A DNA stretch of 64,000 nt from Actinomycetota bacterium (GCA_005798555.1 SYJA01000003.1:1-64000), one strand, 5' to 3'; shown: positions 37,525 to 49,431, counted from the first letter of the stretch. Numbers and translations are program-made. Notes: a model not told the origin generated them from the sequence alone.

Positions 37525-38324
37525 TCACCTGGAATCGTGCGTGGGTCGCCTTCACATCGCTTGGCCGCCCATCGCCCGATGTCCTCGATGGTTTGGCGAT
37601 CGATTGCCGACTCCGCGTGACCGAAGCCCCCAATTATCCACTCCTCGGATTGCACACTTCCGCCATCGATCGCTGCGCGATACAGCGCGTGCGCATGCTC
37701 AACCGGAAAATAGCGATCGACGGTGCCGTGCACAACCAACAACGGGATCCCGCCCAACTCGGCAGCCGCTTCTACGGGAGGGATCGGCGGTGGAGTTGGC
37801 CACGGGTCCGAACCGATCCGCACCCCACGAGTTCGCATCGCAGCTCGGCCGGCAGGTGTCTCGACAAGGCGATGCACAAGGCGCATAACCGGCGTGCCCC
37901 GGTAGTACCAAAACGCGGTGCCGCTAACACTGACTACCGCATCTACCTGTGCCGTCGTTTGGCGTTGCAGTGCGGCTTCGCGCACCACCACCGATCCGCC
38001 CATCGAAAAACCCACTGATGCGACTTGCTGGTAGCCAAGACCCCGGGCCCAGGTGACCGCGGCTGCGACGTCATGTACTTCATCCATCCCCAGCGTGGAC
38101 TTGCCGCCGGATCGCCCGTGCCCGCGCAAATCGAGCGCAACTACCCCGCCGAAATCCCGCAGCCCGGCAATGACTTTCTGGATCCGCTCCTGCCGCCAAC
38201 CACCGGTGAAACCGTGCACTACCACGAAGGCGAGTTGAGCGCCGGGGCTCGGCCCCGCCGTATGGGACGCACTGATACGCAGCCCATCAGCGGTCATCAA
38301 AGTCACCTGCTGGTCCGCGAACAT
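37515..38324 (-). CDS. Alpha/beta hydrolase
   Basis: FVVVHGFTGGWRQE, LDLRGHGRSGG, VGFSMGGSVVVREA nucleophile elbow, VVHGTVDRYFPVEHA. Confidence 0.9.
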   Translation of the reverse strand: MFADQQVTLMTADGLRISASHTAGPSPGAQLAFVVVHGFTGGWRQERIQKVIAGLRDFGGVVALDLRGHGRSGGKSTLGMDEVHDVAAAVTWARGLGYQQVASVGFSMGGSVVVREAALQRQTTAQVDAVVSVSGTAFWYYRGTPVMRLVHRLVETPAGRAAMRTRGVRIGSDPWPTPPPIPPVEAAAELGGIPLLVVHGTVDRYFPVEHAHALYRAAIDGGSVQSEEWIIGGFGHAESAIDRQTIEDIGRWAAKRCEGDPRTIPGDCQ

Positions 38325-38356
38325 CCGCCTAGTCTTCCGGACGGTAGAGTGGGCGC

Positions 38357-39094
38357 ATGCGCTTGGTCCTGTTAACCCGAGCTATGGAGCCTTCTTTTGA
38401 GGTGCTTCCCGCCCTCAGCCTGCTGGCCCACCATGTGCGAACCCTGCCAGCCGAGCCCACCGCCTTGCTTTCGGCACCCGACTGTGACGCCTTGATCGTT
38501 GATGGTCGACGCGATCTGCCAGCGGTACGCGGCCTCACCCGGCTGATCCGCCAAACCGGGGTTGATGTGCCAGTGCTCTTGGTTACCACCGAAGGTGGCC
38601 TCTCGGCTATTCAATGGGATTGGGGCATGGACGAAGTCCTCGTTGACACCACCTCACCCGCTGAACTTGAGGCGCGCCTTCGCCTGGCGGTATCGCGCGT
38701 GCATGAAATCAAGGGCGCACCTGCGGGTGAGCCCGAGGAGATCCGTAGTGGCGAGTTGATGATTGATGAGGCCACCTATACCGCAAAGCTTCGCGGTCGC
38801 ACTTTGGATCTCACCTTTAAGGAGTTTGAACTCTTAAAGTACCTCGCTCAACACGCTGGTCGCGTCTTCACGAGAGCGCTTCTCCTGCAAGAGGTTTGGG
38901 GTTACGACTACTTTGGAGGTACGCGGACTGTTGACGTTCACGTCCGCCGCCTTAGAGCAAAGCTTGGCGTGGAGGACGAAGCACTGATTGGTACCGTGCG
39001 AAATGTCGGATACCGATTTGTGCCCCAGCGCACCGACGACTCCACCCTTGCCACTTTGGACTCCTCGGCTGTTGCCCGCTCATCGAGCGCGTAA
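38357..39094 (+). CDS. glnR: GlnR-like orphan OmpR-type regulator
   Basis: Receiver lacks the N-terminal acidic pair ([11 protein letters not shown]); winged helix [52 protein letters not shown]; followed by mshD. Confidence 0.85.
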   Translation: MRLVLLTRAMEPSFEVLPALSLLAHHVRTLPAEPTALLSAPDCDALIVDGRRDLPAVRGLTRLIRQTGVDVPVLLVTTEGGLSAIQWDWGMDEVLVDTTSPAELEARLRLAVSRVHEIKGAPAGEPEEIRSGELMIDEATYTAKLRGRTLDLTFKEFELLKYLAQHAGRVFTRALLLQEVWGYDYFGGTRTVDVHVRRLRAKLGVEDEALIGTVRNVGYRFVPQRTDDSTLATLDSSAVARSSSA

Positions 39095-39098
39095 TCCC

Positions 39099-40028
39099 GT
39101 GCCCGACCTGGAAGTCACCTCACATCTAAGTGACGATGAGACCGTGGAAGTCTCAAACCTAGTAGAGCGCGTTACGCATGCCGATGGCCTGCATCCGCTG
39201 TCAGAGCACGTCTGGCTTCACGTGCGTCACGGTGGCGACCTACATGACCAACATTTCCTGATGCGTAGCGATGGCATCCTCGTCGGTTATGCGCACCTGG
39301 ACGCTACTGACAAAGTCGCCGGCCCGAGCGCCGAACTTGCGGTTCATCCACAGTATCGGCGCAACGGGATCGGGCACACTCTCGTGCAGTCAATGCTCGA
39401 CGAAATACCAGACCAGCCACTTCGGCTGTGGGCACATGGTGAGCAAGCAGCAGCGATTGCACTAGCACGCTCCATGAATTTCATTGACAGTCGAGTACTC
39501 TGGCAGATGCGTCGATCCCTGCGAGCGCCACTTAGCCAACCCAATTTGCCTGCCGGTATCACCCTGCGAAGTTTCAATCCCAAACTGGATATGGAATCGT
39601 GGCTCGCAGTCAATCACCGCGCCTTTGCCGACCACCCCGAGCAGGGCGGGTGGCAGCTGCCTGACCTCCAGCGACGGATGCAGGAGCCCTGGTTTTCGAC
39701 CGACGGCTTCATCTTGGCTATTGCAACAGCCACCGGCGACATCGCCGGATTTCACTGGACCAAAGTTCATGGGGCATCCGGCCATGCACCGCATGCGCAC
39801 GAGGAGATCGGTGAGGTTTACGTGGTCGGCGTAGATCCGGCCTGGCAGGGGGCCGGCCTCGGCCGGGCGCTCACCATCGTTGGGCTGCAATACCTTAGAA
39901 ACCTCAGCCTCGGTCAGGCAATGCTGTACGTCGACGCGACCAATGGTCCTGCCATCGCCCTCTATACCGGCTTGGGTTTTGCGCGCTGGGACACCGATGT
40001 TCTCTATTCGCAGGATGCTCGCCATTAG
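39099..40028 (+). CDS. mshD: Mycothiol synthase (two GNAT domains)
   Basis: HPQYRRNGIGHTLVQSML; GEVYVVGVDPAWQGAGLGRALTIVGLQYL; MLYVDATNGPAIALYTGLGF; next to glnR. GTG 39099. Confidence 0.94.
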   Translation: MPDLEVTSHLSDDETVEVSNLVERVTHADGLHPLSEHVWLHVRHGGDLHDQHFLMRSDGILVGYAHLDATDKVAGPSAELAVHPQYRRNGIGHTLVQSMLDEIPDQPLRLWAHGEQAAAIALARSMNFIDSRVLWQMRRSLRAPLSQPNLPAGITLRSFNPKLDMESWLAVNHRAFADHPEQGGWQLPDLQRRMQEPWFSTDGFILAIATATGDIAGFHWTKVHGASGHAPHAHEEIGEVYVVGVDPAWQGAGLGRALTIVGLQYLRNLSLGQAMLYVDATNGPAIALYTGLGFARWDTDVLYSQDARH

Positions 40029-40058
40029 TTGTTAACCAAACTATGGGAGCATCAGCCC

Positions 40059-42170
40059 ATGACAGGCAACCAGGAGAACCCCGAGAACTCACCAAATGCC
40101 GCGAGCCCGGAACCGATTTCCAGCGTAGACCGCTTCCTCGATCGCGAATTATCTTGGTTGGCATTCAACCAGCGGGTCCTTGAATTAGCCGAGGACGACC
40201 GCCTGCCGGTTCTAGAGCGCGCCAAATTCCTCGCAATTTTCGCCAGCAATCTAGACGAGTTCTTCATGGTTAGAGTTGCCGGGCTCAAACGCCGCATCGC
40301 CACCGGTATCGCGGTTCGAGCCGCGAACGGCAACACACCTCGCGAGGTTCTCGAAAACATCTGGGAGCGCGCCCACGCGATGCAGCGTGAGCAGGCTCAG
40401 GTTTTCCACGTCGACGTCATTCCCGGGCTGCTGGAGGCCGGGATCGAATTACTGCGTTGGCAAGACCTCACTCAGAATGAACGCGCCGATATGGATCGAT
40501 TCTTCGATTCGCAGGTGTTCCCGGTGCTTACTCCACTTGCGGTGGACCCGTCACACCCATTTCCTTATATCAGCGGGCTATCACTCAATCTCGCCGTTGT
40601 GGTGCGCAATCCAGTCAGTGGCACCGAGTTGTTCGCCCGCGTCAAAGTGCCCCCATCGTTGCCCCGATTCGTTAAAGTGGCACCGCAGCGCTTTGTGCCA
40701 CTTGAAGATGTAATCGGTGCGCACCTCGACGATCTATTCCCGGGCATGCAGATTCTGCAGAATCACTCATTTCGAGTAACCCGCAACGAGGATGTGGAAG
40801 TCGAGGAGGATGACGCCGAGAACCTCCTGCTGGCATTGGAACGCGAACTCATGCGGCGCCGCTTCGGCCCACCGGTGCGCCTTGAGGTCGAACAATCAAT
40901 CGACCCGCACGTACTCGAATTGCTCATGAGCGAACTCGACGTGAACGAGCACGAGGTCTTTCGGATACCCGGACCACTTGACCTGACCGGCCTCTGGGAT
41001 TTTTACGCATTGGATCGTGACGACCTAAAGCTTCGAAAGTTTGTCTCAAAGACCTCACGGCAACTTGCCGGTGTCGAGTCGGCATCAGCGCCTGATGTCC
41101 TCGCCTGTATTCGTGAACGCGATATTTTGCTGCACCACCCTTATGACTCATTCTCAACTAGCGTTCAATTATTCCTTGAGCAGGCCGCGGTTGACCCCAA
41201 TGTGCTCGCAATCAAGCAGACCCTTTACCGCACGAGCGGTGATTCCCCAATTGTTGATGCGCTCATCACCGCAGCCCAAGAGGGTAAGCAGGTGCTTGCC
41301 ATCGTCGAAATCAAGGCACGCTTTGATGAAGAGAACAACATCGCCTGGAGCCGTAAACTTGAAGAAGCCGGAGTCCATGTTGTGTACGGGCTGGTCGGCT
41401 TAAAAACCCACAGCAAGTTGTCAATGGTCGTGCGTAATGACGGTGATCAACTCCGCCGCTATTGCCATATCGGCACCGGGAACTATCACCCCAAGACCGC
41501 CCGTCTGTATGAGGATTTTGGCCTGCTCACCTGCAGTACGTCAGTCGGTGATGACGTTGCTAATCTTTTCAATGTCCTGTCCGGCTACTCAATGAACACC
41601 GAGTACGACCGATTGCTCGTAGCCCCGCACTCGGTGCGCTCAGGGTTACTAGAAAAGATCGACCGCGAGATCGAGCACCATGGACAAGGTCGGCCCGCAC
41701 GAATCCGGTTCAAGGTAAATGCACTTGTTGATGAGAGAGTCGTCGATGCTCTTTACCGAGCTTCCGCCGCAGGAGTGCCCGTAGAAATCTGGGTTCGCGG
41801 CATCTGCTCACTGCGCCCTAGCGTGCCGGGGCTTAGTGAAAGTATTCGTGTGATAAGCATCCTTGGTCGATTCCTGGAGCACTCACGTTGCTACGGATTC
41901 GAAAATGGCGGAGTACCCGAGCTTTGGATCGGATCCGCCGACATGATGCACCGCAATCTTGATCGCCGGGTGGAGGCACTCGTGCAGTTGCGCGACCCGC
42001 AGCATCTAACCGAGATCAACGAGCTATTCGACCTAGCCTTCGATGCAGGCACGTCTGCGTGGGACTTAAACGCTGATGGCTCATGGACCCGCCGCACTCA
42101 CAGTGCCGACGGTGCCCTACTCCTCGATTTCCAAGAGACCCTTATCGCGGGCAACCGGGGTACTTCGTGA
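40059..42170 (+). CDS. ppk: Polyphosphate kinase 1
   Basis: [64 protein letters not shown]. Confidence 0.97.
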   Translation: MTGNQENPENSPNAASPEPISSVDRFLDRELSWLAFNQRVLELAEDDRLPVLERAKFLAIFASNLDEFFMVRVAGLKRRIATGIAVRAANGNTPREVLENIWERAHAMQREQAQVFHVDVIPGLLEAGIELLRWQDLTQNERADMDRFFDSQVFPVLTPLAVDPSHPFPYISGLSLNLAVVVRNPVSGTELFARVKVPPSLPRFVKVAPQRFVPLEDVIGAHLDDLFPGMQILQNHSFRVTRNEDVEVEEDDAENLLLALERELMRRRFGPPVRLEVEQSIDPHVLELLMSELDVNEHEVFRIPGPLDLTGLWDFYALDRDDLKLRKFVSKTSRQLAGVESASAPDVLACIRERDILLHHPYDSFSTSVQLFLEQAAVDPNVLAIKQTLYRTSGDSPIVDALITAAQEGKQVLAIVEIKARFDEENNIAWSRKLEEAGVHVVYGLVGLKTHSKLSMVVRNDGDQLRRYCHIGTGNYHPKTARLYEDFGLLTCSTSVGDDVANLFNVLSGYSMNTEYDRLLVAPHSVRSGLLEKIDREIEHHGQGRPARIRFKVNALVDERVVDALYRASAAGVPVEIWVRGICSLRPSVPGLSESIRVISILGRFLEHSRCYGFENGGVPELWIGSADMMHRNLDRRVEALVQLRDPQHLTEINELFDLAFDAGTSAWDLNADGSWTRRTHSADGALLLDFQETLIAGNRGTS

Positions 42171-43696
42171 CACCGGCGCAAGTCCACCGCGAAATTGAAC
42201 GCAAGCTGCGGGTGCCTGCCGAGTTCGAGTTTCCCGATCTGCAGGGCAGCGCGGTAATTGGTTCCTGGGAACCCGGTGCGCCATTTGAGATGACCGCCGT
42301 CTACTACGACACTCCTGGGCTTCGGCTCTTCCGCTGGCGGATAACCATGCGCCGGCGAGTTGGGGGCAAGGATGCTGGCTGGCATCTCAAACTGCCGGTG
42401 GCAAATACTGATGGTCCCGCACGCGATGAACTTCAATTGCCACTTGAAGCGGGGGCTCCCGGAGTGGTTCCGGCCGTCCTCGCCGACATAGTTTCACCCC
42501 TAGTTCGAGATGCACAGTTACTACCACTCGTCACGGTGACCACGAGCCGTACCCCTTATTTGGTGTTGGATTCGAATGGCTCCGGAATTATCGAGATCGT
42601 CGATGATCGGGTTGTCGTCTCGGAGACCGCAAATCAGACTACGACCAGTTTCCGCGAGATCGAAGTCGAGGCGCTGGATGCCGAGGATGCCAACGCACTT
42701 GCCCTGATAGATTCAATAGCCGCAGCCTTCATCGATGTTGGTGCCGTTCCTGGTTCAACAAGTAAGGCTGCGAGCGCGTTTGGTGCACGCGCTACCGCGC
42801 CACCGGATATCCCGGCTATGCCAATGACAACCCGCGAGGGGGTTGCGATTGATGCAATTCGCGCAATCATCGGGGAACACACGCGGCATTTACTCTTTGC
42901 CGACGTAGGCGTGCGGTGCGATGCCGAGGACTCCGTGCATCAGATGCGGGTCGCGGCACGTCGGCTACGCAGCACCTTACGCACTTTCGGTCCGCTGCTT
43001 GATGAGGAGTGGACGGCCACCCTGACCGAGGAGTTGGCGTGGATGGCCCAGGAGATGGGGGCAATACGCGATACAGAGGTACTACTTAAGAGGCTCATCA
43101 AGGATGCGAAGATCCTGGATCCCAATGACGATCTAGCACCAACCGCAATCAACAATTGGCTGCAGGCCCGCTTGATCAGCGCCCGAGCGGGCGCGCTGGC
43201 CGGGCTTCGCAGTGACCGACATGAGTACCTACTGGAAGATCTGGTCACCGCAGCGCGCGAGCCGAAGGTAAGAGACGACGCGTACTTACCTTGCGCAGAG
43301 GTGCTGCCAAAACTTGTTGCACGTGAATGGTCCGCCTTGCGTAAGTCCGTGAGTGGACTTCAGGAGGACACCCCGAGCGCCGTCTGGCACCGAGCCCGGA
43401 TTAAGGCCAAGCGTGCGCGCTATGCCGTCGAGGCCGTGTCCCCGATTTTCGGGCCCGCAGCGGCGGCATTTGGGAGCGCACTTGCAGACGTCACCGAGGT
43501 GCTAGGCGAACATCAGGACACCTATATTGCCCAACATCTGCTCCTTGAGTTAGTAGACAAAGCTAACGGGCCCACCGCTTTCATGCTCGGACGCCTCTAC
43601 TCCTATGAAATTGAGCGTGAAATGGCATACCGTGACGACTTCAGCAACCTCTGGCCCGAGGTTCGCAAAGCCGCCAAGCGCTCAGGCTTGGTGTGA
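42167..43696 (+). CDS. CYTH-CHAD domain protein
   Basis: EIERKLRVP (ExExK) [22 protein letters not shown] and [18 protein letters not shown] motifs; GTG overlaps ppk stop. Confidence 0.93.
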   Translation: MTPAQVHREIERKLRVPAEFEFPDLQGSAVIGSWEPGAPFEMTAVYYDTPGLRLFRWRITMRRRVGGKDAGWHLKLPVANTDGPARDELQLPLEAGAPGVVPAVLADIVSPLVRDAQLLPLVTVTTSRTPYLVLDSNGSGIIEIVDDRVVVSETANQTTTSFREIEVEALDAEDANALALIDSIAAAFIDVGAVPGSTSKAASAFGARATAPPDIPAMPMTTREGVAIDAIRAIIGEHTRHLLFADVGVRCDAEDSVHQMRVAARRLRSTLRTFGPLLDEEWTATLTEELAWMAQEMGAIRDTEVLLKRLIKDAKILDPNDDLAPTAINNWLQARLISARAGALAGLRSDRHEYLLEDLVTAAREPKVRDDAYLPCAEVLPKLVAREWSALRKSVSGLQEDTPSAVWHRARIKAKRARYAVEAVSPIFGPAAAAFGSALADVTEVLGEHQDTYIAQHLLLELVDKANGPTAFMLGRLYSYEIEREMAYRDDFSNLWPEVRKAAKRSGLV

Positions 43697-43700
43697 CCCG

Positions 43701-44618
43701 ATGTCAAATAGTGATCTAGTCCGTGCCGCAGGGGTGGTCCTCCTGCGCGGTACCCCAGAAGATCGCGAAGTCCTCATCGTGCACCGGCCAAGGCGAAGCG
43801 ACTGGTCACTGCCAAAGGGCAAAGTTGACCCAGGTGAGCACGTGCTCGCCGCAGCCTTGCGTGAGTGCATGGAAGAGTCAGGACACCTACCACAACTGGG
43901 TGCCCCGCTACCGACTTTGGCTTATAACGCACTTGGCCGACCCAAGCAGGTGCAGTACTGGGCAGCATCCGTCCGAAGCAACGAGACTTTTCTTCCTAAT
44001 GATGAAGTTGATGAAATCCGCTGGCTACCAGTAAGTCAGGCACGGCACCAACTCACTTACGAACACGATGCCGATACCGTTGAAGCAGCAACCGCTCTGC
44101 CAACGACGATACCGCTGATAGTCCTGCGCCACACTCAAGCGGTTAAGCGCACTGACTTCAGCGGGACAAGTGACGAGCTGCGCCCCCTGAGCGACAAAGG
44201 TCGGTCACAAGCCAAGTCCCTGATCCCACTGCTTGACTCATTCGGCATTAAGGCGGTGCACTCTTCTGATGCAAACCGTTGCCTTGAGACTGTTGCGGGA
44301 CTGGCCGCCTTCCTAGATGTCGAGGTGCATTTTGAATCCAAACTTAGCGAAGGGGGATTTGAACTAGACCCGAAGCAGGCGCGGAAGCGAATGATCCAGC
44401 TTTCAGAGCAACGAAGTCCGACGGTCATCTGCTCGCACCGACCCGTGCTGCCTGCCCTCATGCGGGCCATAACAGCGACCTTGGATGTTGAAGTTGCCCC
44501 GGAAATCTGGGATACCAAGCTTTCACCCGGCAGTTTCATCGTCGTGCATCGCGTGTTCAACGAAGATGCGCGACCACGCGTGATAGCTGTCGAACGTCAC
44601 GACCTAGCTGAGGTCTAG
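43701..44618 (+). CDS. Nudix + histidine phosphatase fusion (MutT1-like)
   Basis: KGKVDPGEHVLAAALRECMEESGH Nudix box; LIVLRHTQAVKRTDF and CSHRPVLPALM phosphatase motifs. Confidence 0.9.
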   Translation: MSNSDLVRAAGVVLLRGTPEDREVLIVHRPRRSDWSLPKGKVDPGEHVLAAALRECMEESGHLPQLGAPLPTLAYNALGRPKQVQYWAASVRSNETFLPNDEVDEIRWLPVSQARHQLTYEHDADTVEAATALPTTIPLIVLRHTQAVKRTDFSGTSDELRPLSDKGRSQAKSLIPLLDSFGIKAVHSSDANRCLETVAGLAAFLDVEVHFESKLSEGGFELDPKQARKRMIQLSEQRSPTVICSHRPVLPALMRAITATLDVEVAPEIWDTKLSPGSFIVVHRVFNEDARPRVIAVERHDLAEV

Positions 44619-44620
44619 AT

Positions 44621-45946
44621 TTACGCGGCAACACCGATAAATGCATTTGCCCGCTTACCGGTCGACCGCACTAGTACCGCGCAGGTGCCCGCTGCTCGCA
44701 TTTGCACCCCGGCCTTAACCGCCTTGCAAATAGTGGGGGTGGACGTACTCAACTTGGTCGTTGCCGAATACTTGAGACCAGACCACTTAGCGACAGTCTT
44801 GGACTTGACCGTCCGTCCAATGATTGCTGTGCCATCAACCGCGACAATAGGTGCAGATGCAACCGAGGCTTGCCCTGCCCCAACGGAGTTCGAGGCGCTG
44901 ACAGTGAAGGTGTAGCTCGTACCCGGCGTCAGACCCGGCACGGCGCAGGTGATCTCGGTCGTTGAACAAGTACCGCCGCCCGGTGCGGCTATGGCGGTAT
45001 AGGCGGCGACAGGCGCACCACCATTGTTGACCGACGCCATCCAACTTACTACCGCTTGGGCGCCAGCGACCGCAACTACAGCTACTTCAGTAGGTGGTAT
45101 CGGTGCCGTCACCGGTACATCCACATACCCGCGGATCCACGGGATGAAGGTGCTGGTTCGCGTATAAATACCAGGAAAGTTAGCGCGGGCACACTCGAAA
45201 CCGACGCTGGTCACACCGGCCAGAATTGGTACTCCCGCAACGTTGATTACCAAAGGTCCACCGCTGTCACCTTGACAGGTATCAACGCCGCCACCTTGTG
45301 CACCCGCGCATAAGGAGAGGAATCCATTGAACCCGGTGCCGTATTCGCCGCAGGCGGCCGCCGGTGGCGCCAAAACCTGCACTGTTGCCTTCAATAGTTG
45401 ATCACTTGTTGAACTACCCGTGAAATTCGCGACCCCCCAACCACTAATAGTGGCCTCGGTACCAACGGGTGGCCAAGCCGCCGGGTCCTGGGCCACTGGT
45501 AGCGCGACTATTTGCGCCCCCGGCCCAGGGGTGATCGGGGTAGTTAAGTTGATCAGCGCGATGTCGTTGGCATACGACGGCGGAGCAAAGTCTGGGTGCA
45601 CCATGATCCCCGCTGCACGTATCGGTGCCACCGACGCGCGCTGGGAATCATTGGATATGCCACTGTAGACCGACACCTGCAACGGGCCGAGGCCGTTAAC
45701 ACAATGCGCGGCCGTCAAGATCCAAGTACTTGAGATTATTGAACCGCCGCAGAGTTTGCCGCCGACGATGATGAGCACCTGCCAAGGCACGTCATTTATG
45801 GTGGTGGGCGAGCCGCCGACGATTCGAGGCGCCAGGCTTGGTGGTGCGGCAAGCGCCCCGGCGGCGGCAATTGACCCCGCGGTTCCGGCGGCGAATACCG
45901 CCGTCAAAAGCCCCGCCGTCAACCGGAATCCAATGCCCCTATTCAT
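44621..45946 (-). CDS. Secreted trypsin-like (S1A) serine protease with fibronectin-III-like C-terminal domain
   Basis: Signal peptide; APRIVGG zymogen site; LTAAHC, NDIALI, DTCQGDSGGP triad; WMASVNNGGAPVAAYTAIAAPGG...YTFTVSASNSVGAGQAS Fn3. Confidence 0.93.
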   Translation of the reverse strand: MNRGIGFRLTAGLLTAVFAAGTAGSIAAAGALAAPPSLAPRIVGGSPTTINDVPWQVLIIVGGKLCGGSIISSTWILTAAHCVNGLGPLQVSVYSGISNDSQRASVAPIRAAGIMVHPDFAPPSYANDIALINLTTPITPGPGAQIVALPVAQDPAAWPPVGTEATISGWGVANFTGSSTSDQLLKATVQVLAPPAAACGEYGTGFNGFLSLCAGAQGGGVDTCQGDSGGPLVINVAGVPILAGVTSVGFECARANFPGIYTRTSTFIPWIRGYVDVPVTAPIPPTEVAVVAVAGAQAVVSWMASVNNGGAPVAAYTAIAAPGGGTCSTTEITCAVPGLTPGTSYTFTVSASNSVGAGQASVASAPIVAVDGTAIIGRTVKSKTVAKWSGLKYSATTKLSTSTPTICKAVKAGVQMRAAGTCAVLVRSTGKRANAFIGVAA

Positions 45947-45986
45947 AATTCCCGAAGTCTCTCACGTGCAGGTGGCAACAGGTTAA

Positions 45987-47213
45987 CTACTGCCCCTTCG
46001 CCGTGACCCCTTTACCGAGGGCTACTACCCCAGCATCACTCACGGTGTAGAGGCCACGATCACGTTCCAAATCGACTCCGACCTGAGCACCGTCTGGGAT
46101 CACCACGTTCTTGTCCAAAATAGCTCGACGAACCACGGCGTCTCGGCCGATGCGTGCACCCGGCATGATCACACTGCCCTCGACATAGGCCCCGGTGCCA
46201 ATCGTGACACTGGATGAGACTACTGAGGTTCTGACGTGCGCCCCAGAGATAACCGTGCCCGCGCCGACCATGGACTCGTGCGCATTACCCCCCTCTACGA
46301 ATTTCGCCGGCGGCAGTGACGGCAGATTGGTAAGAATCGGCCACCGCCGGTTGTACAGGTTGAAAATCGGATGAACTGAAACCAGATCCATGTGGGCATC
46401 GTGATAACTGTCAAGGCTACCTACATCGCGCCAGTAGCCGTGGTCGCGTTCAGTTTCACCTGGCACCACATTTTCGGCAAAGTCATACACCTGCGCCAAT
46501 CCCTCTGCGGTCAGCATCGGGATGATGTTCGTGCCCATGTCGTGTATTGACGACGGATCGCCCGCATCAACTCGCAAAGCCTCTAATAGCACGTCAGTCG
46601 CAAAAACATAATTACCCATAGACACGTAGCAATTGTCATCATCCCCGGGAATCGTCGGGGGGCTAATGGGTTTTTCGACAAAGCGTGAGATATTCCGTCC
46701 GTCGGGTGCGGCTTCGATAACGCCGAACTGGCTTGCTTGCGCCTTCGGCATCCGGATACCAGCTACGGTTACGCCCGCGCCGTTCTCAATGTGCGCCTCG
46801 ATCATCTGCATTGGATCCATGCGGTAGACGTGGTCTGCTCCAAAAACAACTACATACTCGGGTTCTTCGTCATAGACCAAGTTCAAACTCTGGAATATCG
46901 CGTCAGCGCTGCCGGTGTACCAACGCGGGCCGAGTCGTTGCTGAGCGGGGACCGGCGTAACGTAGTCGCCCAGCAATGTTGGCATCCGCCAGGTAGTTGT
47001 GACATGGCGGTCCAATGAGTGGGACTTGTACTGGGTAAGTACGCAGACTCGACGCATGCCCGCGTTGATTAGGTTTGACAGGACGAAATCAATAAGGCGG
47101 TACGAACCACCGAAGGGCACCGCCGGCTTGGCCCGATCCGCCGTCAGCGGCATCAACCGCTTACCGGCCCCGCCGGCAAGCACCATGGCTAGGACATGCG
47201 GCCCGGCGGTCAC
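45987..47213 (-). CDS. glgC: Glucose-1-phosphate adenylyltransferase
   Basis: [52 protein letters not shown]. Confidence 0.97.
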   Translation of the reverse strand: MTAGPHVLAMVLAGGAGKRLMPLTADRAKPAVPFGGSYRLIDFVLSNLINAGMRRVCVLTQYKSHSLDRHVTTTWRMPTLLGDYVTPVPAQQRLGPRWYTGSADAIFQSLNLVYDEEPEYVVVFGADHVYRMDPMQMIEAHIENGAGVTVAGIRMPKAQASQFGVIEAAPDGRNISRFVEKPISPPTIPGDDDNCYVSMGNYVFATDVLLEALRVDAGDPSSIHDMGTNIIPMLTAEGLAQVYDFAENVVPGETERDHGYWRDVGSLDSYHDAHMDLVSVHPIFNLYNRRWPILTNLPSLPPAKFVEGGNAHESMVGAGTVISGAHVRTSVVSSSVTIGTGAYVEGSVIMPGARIGRDAVVRRAILDKNVVIPDGAQVGVDLERDRGLYTVSDAGVVALGKGVTAKGQ

Positions 47214-47278
47214 GATCGAACCCTAACCGTCTTAAGCCATCGAACGATAGTCATGGTTATGTCTCTATGCTCGTAGCC

Positions 47279-48442
47279 ATGAAGGTTGGCATGTTGACCC
47301 GGGAGTGGCCCCCGGCGAACTACGGGGGCGCCGGGGTTCATGTGGAGCAATTGGTGGCCCACCTCCAGTCCTTGGTAGAAGTAGAAGTCCACTGTTTTGG
47401 ACCCAGCCGCCAAGACGCCACCGCCCACCAGGTGCCGGCCGGACTAAGTGCGGCGAATCCGGCTATCGGTGTGCTCGGCGTGGACCTCGAGATCGCCGCA
47501 GCGGTCGCGGGCCTGGACTTACTCCACTCCCACACCTGGTACACCAATTTCGCCGGGCAGATCGGCGCCCTGCTGCATGAGGTACCACACGTCCTGACCG
47601 CCCACTCCCTTGAGCCATTACGCCCTTGGAAACATGAGCAACTTGGTGGCGGGTACCGGGTTTCCTCATGGGTGGAGCGCATCGCTTACGAGGACGCCGA
47701 TGCAATCATCGCCGTCAGCCATGGCATGCGTAGGGATGTATTGAGCACCTACCCATTCGTGGACCCGGCAAAAGTCCATGTCATCCACAACGGGATAGAC
47801 ACCGAGCGCTTCGAACCGGATCTAGATCGCGCCGGGCTCACCGAACTTGGGGTGGACGAGACGCGCCCGTATGTGCTTTTCGTCGGACGTATCACCCACC
47901 AAAAAGGCATCCTGCATTTGATAAATGCCGCGCGCCAGTTCGATGATGATGTCGTGCTCGTACTTGCTGCCTCATCTCCCGATACCGAAGCCATCGCTGC
48001 GGAGACAGCGCATGCGGTAGCCCAGTTAAGAGCCGCGCGCGGTGACCAGAGCGTGGTTTGGCTAACGGAACAAGTCCCCCGACCTACCCTCATCAAGCTA
48101 TTTTCCGGCGCCCTCGCATTCGCCTGCCCGTCCATCTACGAACCACTTGGCATCGTCAACCTCGAAGCCATGGCCTGCCAAACCGCGGTAATCGCCAGCG
48201 CCGTAGGCGGCATCCCCGAGGTCGTGGTCGACGGACACACCGGCCTGCTCGTGCCATATGAAGCCAATTCCCCTCTGGAGTTCGAGCGTGCCTTTGCCGC
48301 AGCGGTGAACGCCCTCGCTGCCGACCCGACTCGGGCGGCAAATATGGGTCGCGCCGGTCGCGCCCGAGCGCAATCAGAATTCGGTTGGGATGCCATCGCC
48401 GAACGCACCGTCGCCGTCTATCAGCAGGTACTCAACAGGTGA
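47279..48442 (+). CDS. glgA: Glycogen synthase, Corynebacterium-type (GT4)
   Basis: MKVGMLTREWPPANYGGAGVHVEQLVAHL; LFVGRITHQKGILHLI; PSIYEPLGIVNLEAMAC; divergent from glgC. Confidence 0.93.
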   Translation: MKVGMLTREWPPANYGGAGVHVEQLVAHLQSLVEVEVHCFGPSRQDATAHQVPAGLSAANPAIGVLGVDLEIAAAVAGLDLLHSHTWYTNFAGQIGALLHEVPHVLTAHSLEPLRPWKHEQLGGGYRVSSWVERIAYEDADAIIAVSHGMRRDVLSTYPFVDPAKVHVIHNGIDTERFEPDLDRAGLTELGVDETRPYVLFVGRITHQKGILHLINAARQFDDDVVLVLAASSPDTEAIAAETAHAVAQLRAARGDQSVVWLTEQVPRPTLIKLFSGALAFACPSIYEPLGIVNLEAMACQTAVIASAVGGIPEVVVDGHTGLLVPYEANSPLEFERAFAAAVNALAADPTRAANMGRAGRARAQSEFGWDAIAERTVAVYQQVLNR

Positions 48443-49398
48443 GCGATGTCGCCGAACCGCTGACCGGCATTTCTCCCGCCAAGCAACAGCATCCTAGGAC
48501 GGGTTATTTATTTTACCTTGCGGCAGCCTGCCTGTTCGCCCTGAACGGCACGGTTTCAAAGTCACTCTTGCTGACCGGCATTGACGCCGCACGGCTTTCG
48601 CAAATACGAGTTACTGGAGCATTTCTAGTCCTCTTGATCGTTGTGGCAATCACGCGCCCCGCAGCGCTGCGAATCACCAAGAAGGAACTACCCGTACTAC
48701 TCGCCTACGGGGTGCTGGGCATCGGGATGACCCAGTACCTGTATTTCGTCGCTCTTGAAACACTGCCTATCGGTGTCGCTCTTCTCATTGAGTTCACCGC
48801 GCCGATCATGGTTGCGCTTTGGTTTCGCTTCGGCATGAAGCAGCACACCCGCAAGCTGGTCTGGGTGGCACTTGTCATGGCATTGACGGGCCTGGCGATG
48901 GTGGCGCAGGTCTGGCTCGGGTTCACCCTGAACGCCTTGGGTGTCACCGCCTCCTTCGGAGCGGCAATTGCCCTGGCGATCTACTACGTACTCGCTGACA
49001 GGCAATTGCGATCAGCCAACCCCCGTGATCCGATTTCTTTGACCATGTGGGGGTTCGGCGCATCGGCGGCCTTCTGGGCGATTGTGCAGCCCTGGTGGTC
49101 ATTTCCCTGGGCCAATCTTGCTGGGGCCGGCTTCCCACTAGGTGCAGATGGGACGGCCATCCCTATCTGGCTATTGGTGAGTGACCTGATTGTTATCGGT
49201 ACCGCTCTGCCCTTCCTACTCGTGGTCTATTCATTGCGGCATATCCGCGCCTCCCAAGCTTCGGTTATCGGCATGACCGAACCACTTATCGCGATCGTGA
49301 TCGCTTGGGTTGCCCTGGGTGAGGTTATGACGCCGGTGCAACTGATTGGCGCCCTAGTGGTGCTGACCGGGGTGGTAATGGCGGAACGATCCCGATAA
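48439..49398 (+). CDS. EamA/DMT family transporter
   Basis: Ten-TM DMT pattern; TEPLIAIVIAWVALGEVMTPVQLIGALVVLTGVVMAE. Confidence 0.9.
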   Translation: MSDVAEPLTGISPAKQQHPRTGYLFYLAAACLFALNGTVSKSLLLTGIDAARLSQIRVTGAFLVLLIVVAITRPAALRITKKELPVLLAYGVLGIGMTQYLYFVALETLPIGVALLIEFTAPIMVALWFRFGMKQHTRKLVWVALVMALTGLAMVAQVWLGFTLNALGVTASFGAAIALAIYYVLADRQLRSANPRDPISLTMWGFGASAAFWAIVQPWWSFPWANLAGAGFPLGADGTAIPIWLLVSDLIVIGTALPFLLVVYSLRHIRASQASVIGMTEPLIAIVIAWVALGEVMTPVQLIGALVVLTGVVMAERSR

Positions 49399-49431
49399 AA
49401 ATGAGACTTGGCACGTGGTACAAATAGCACC

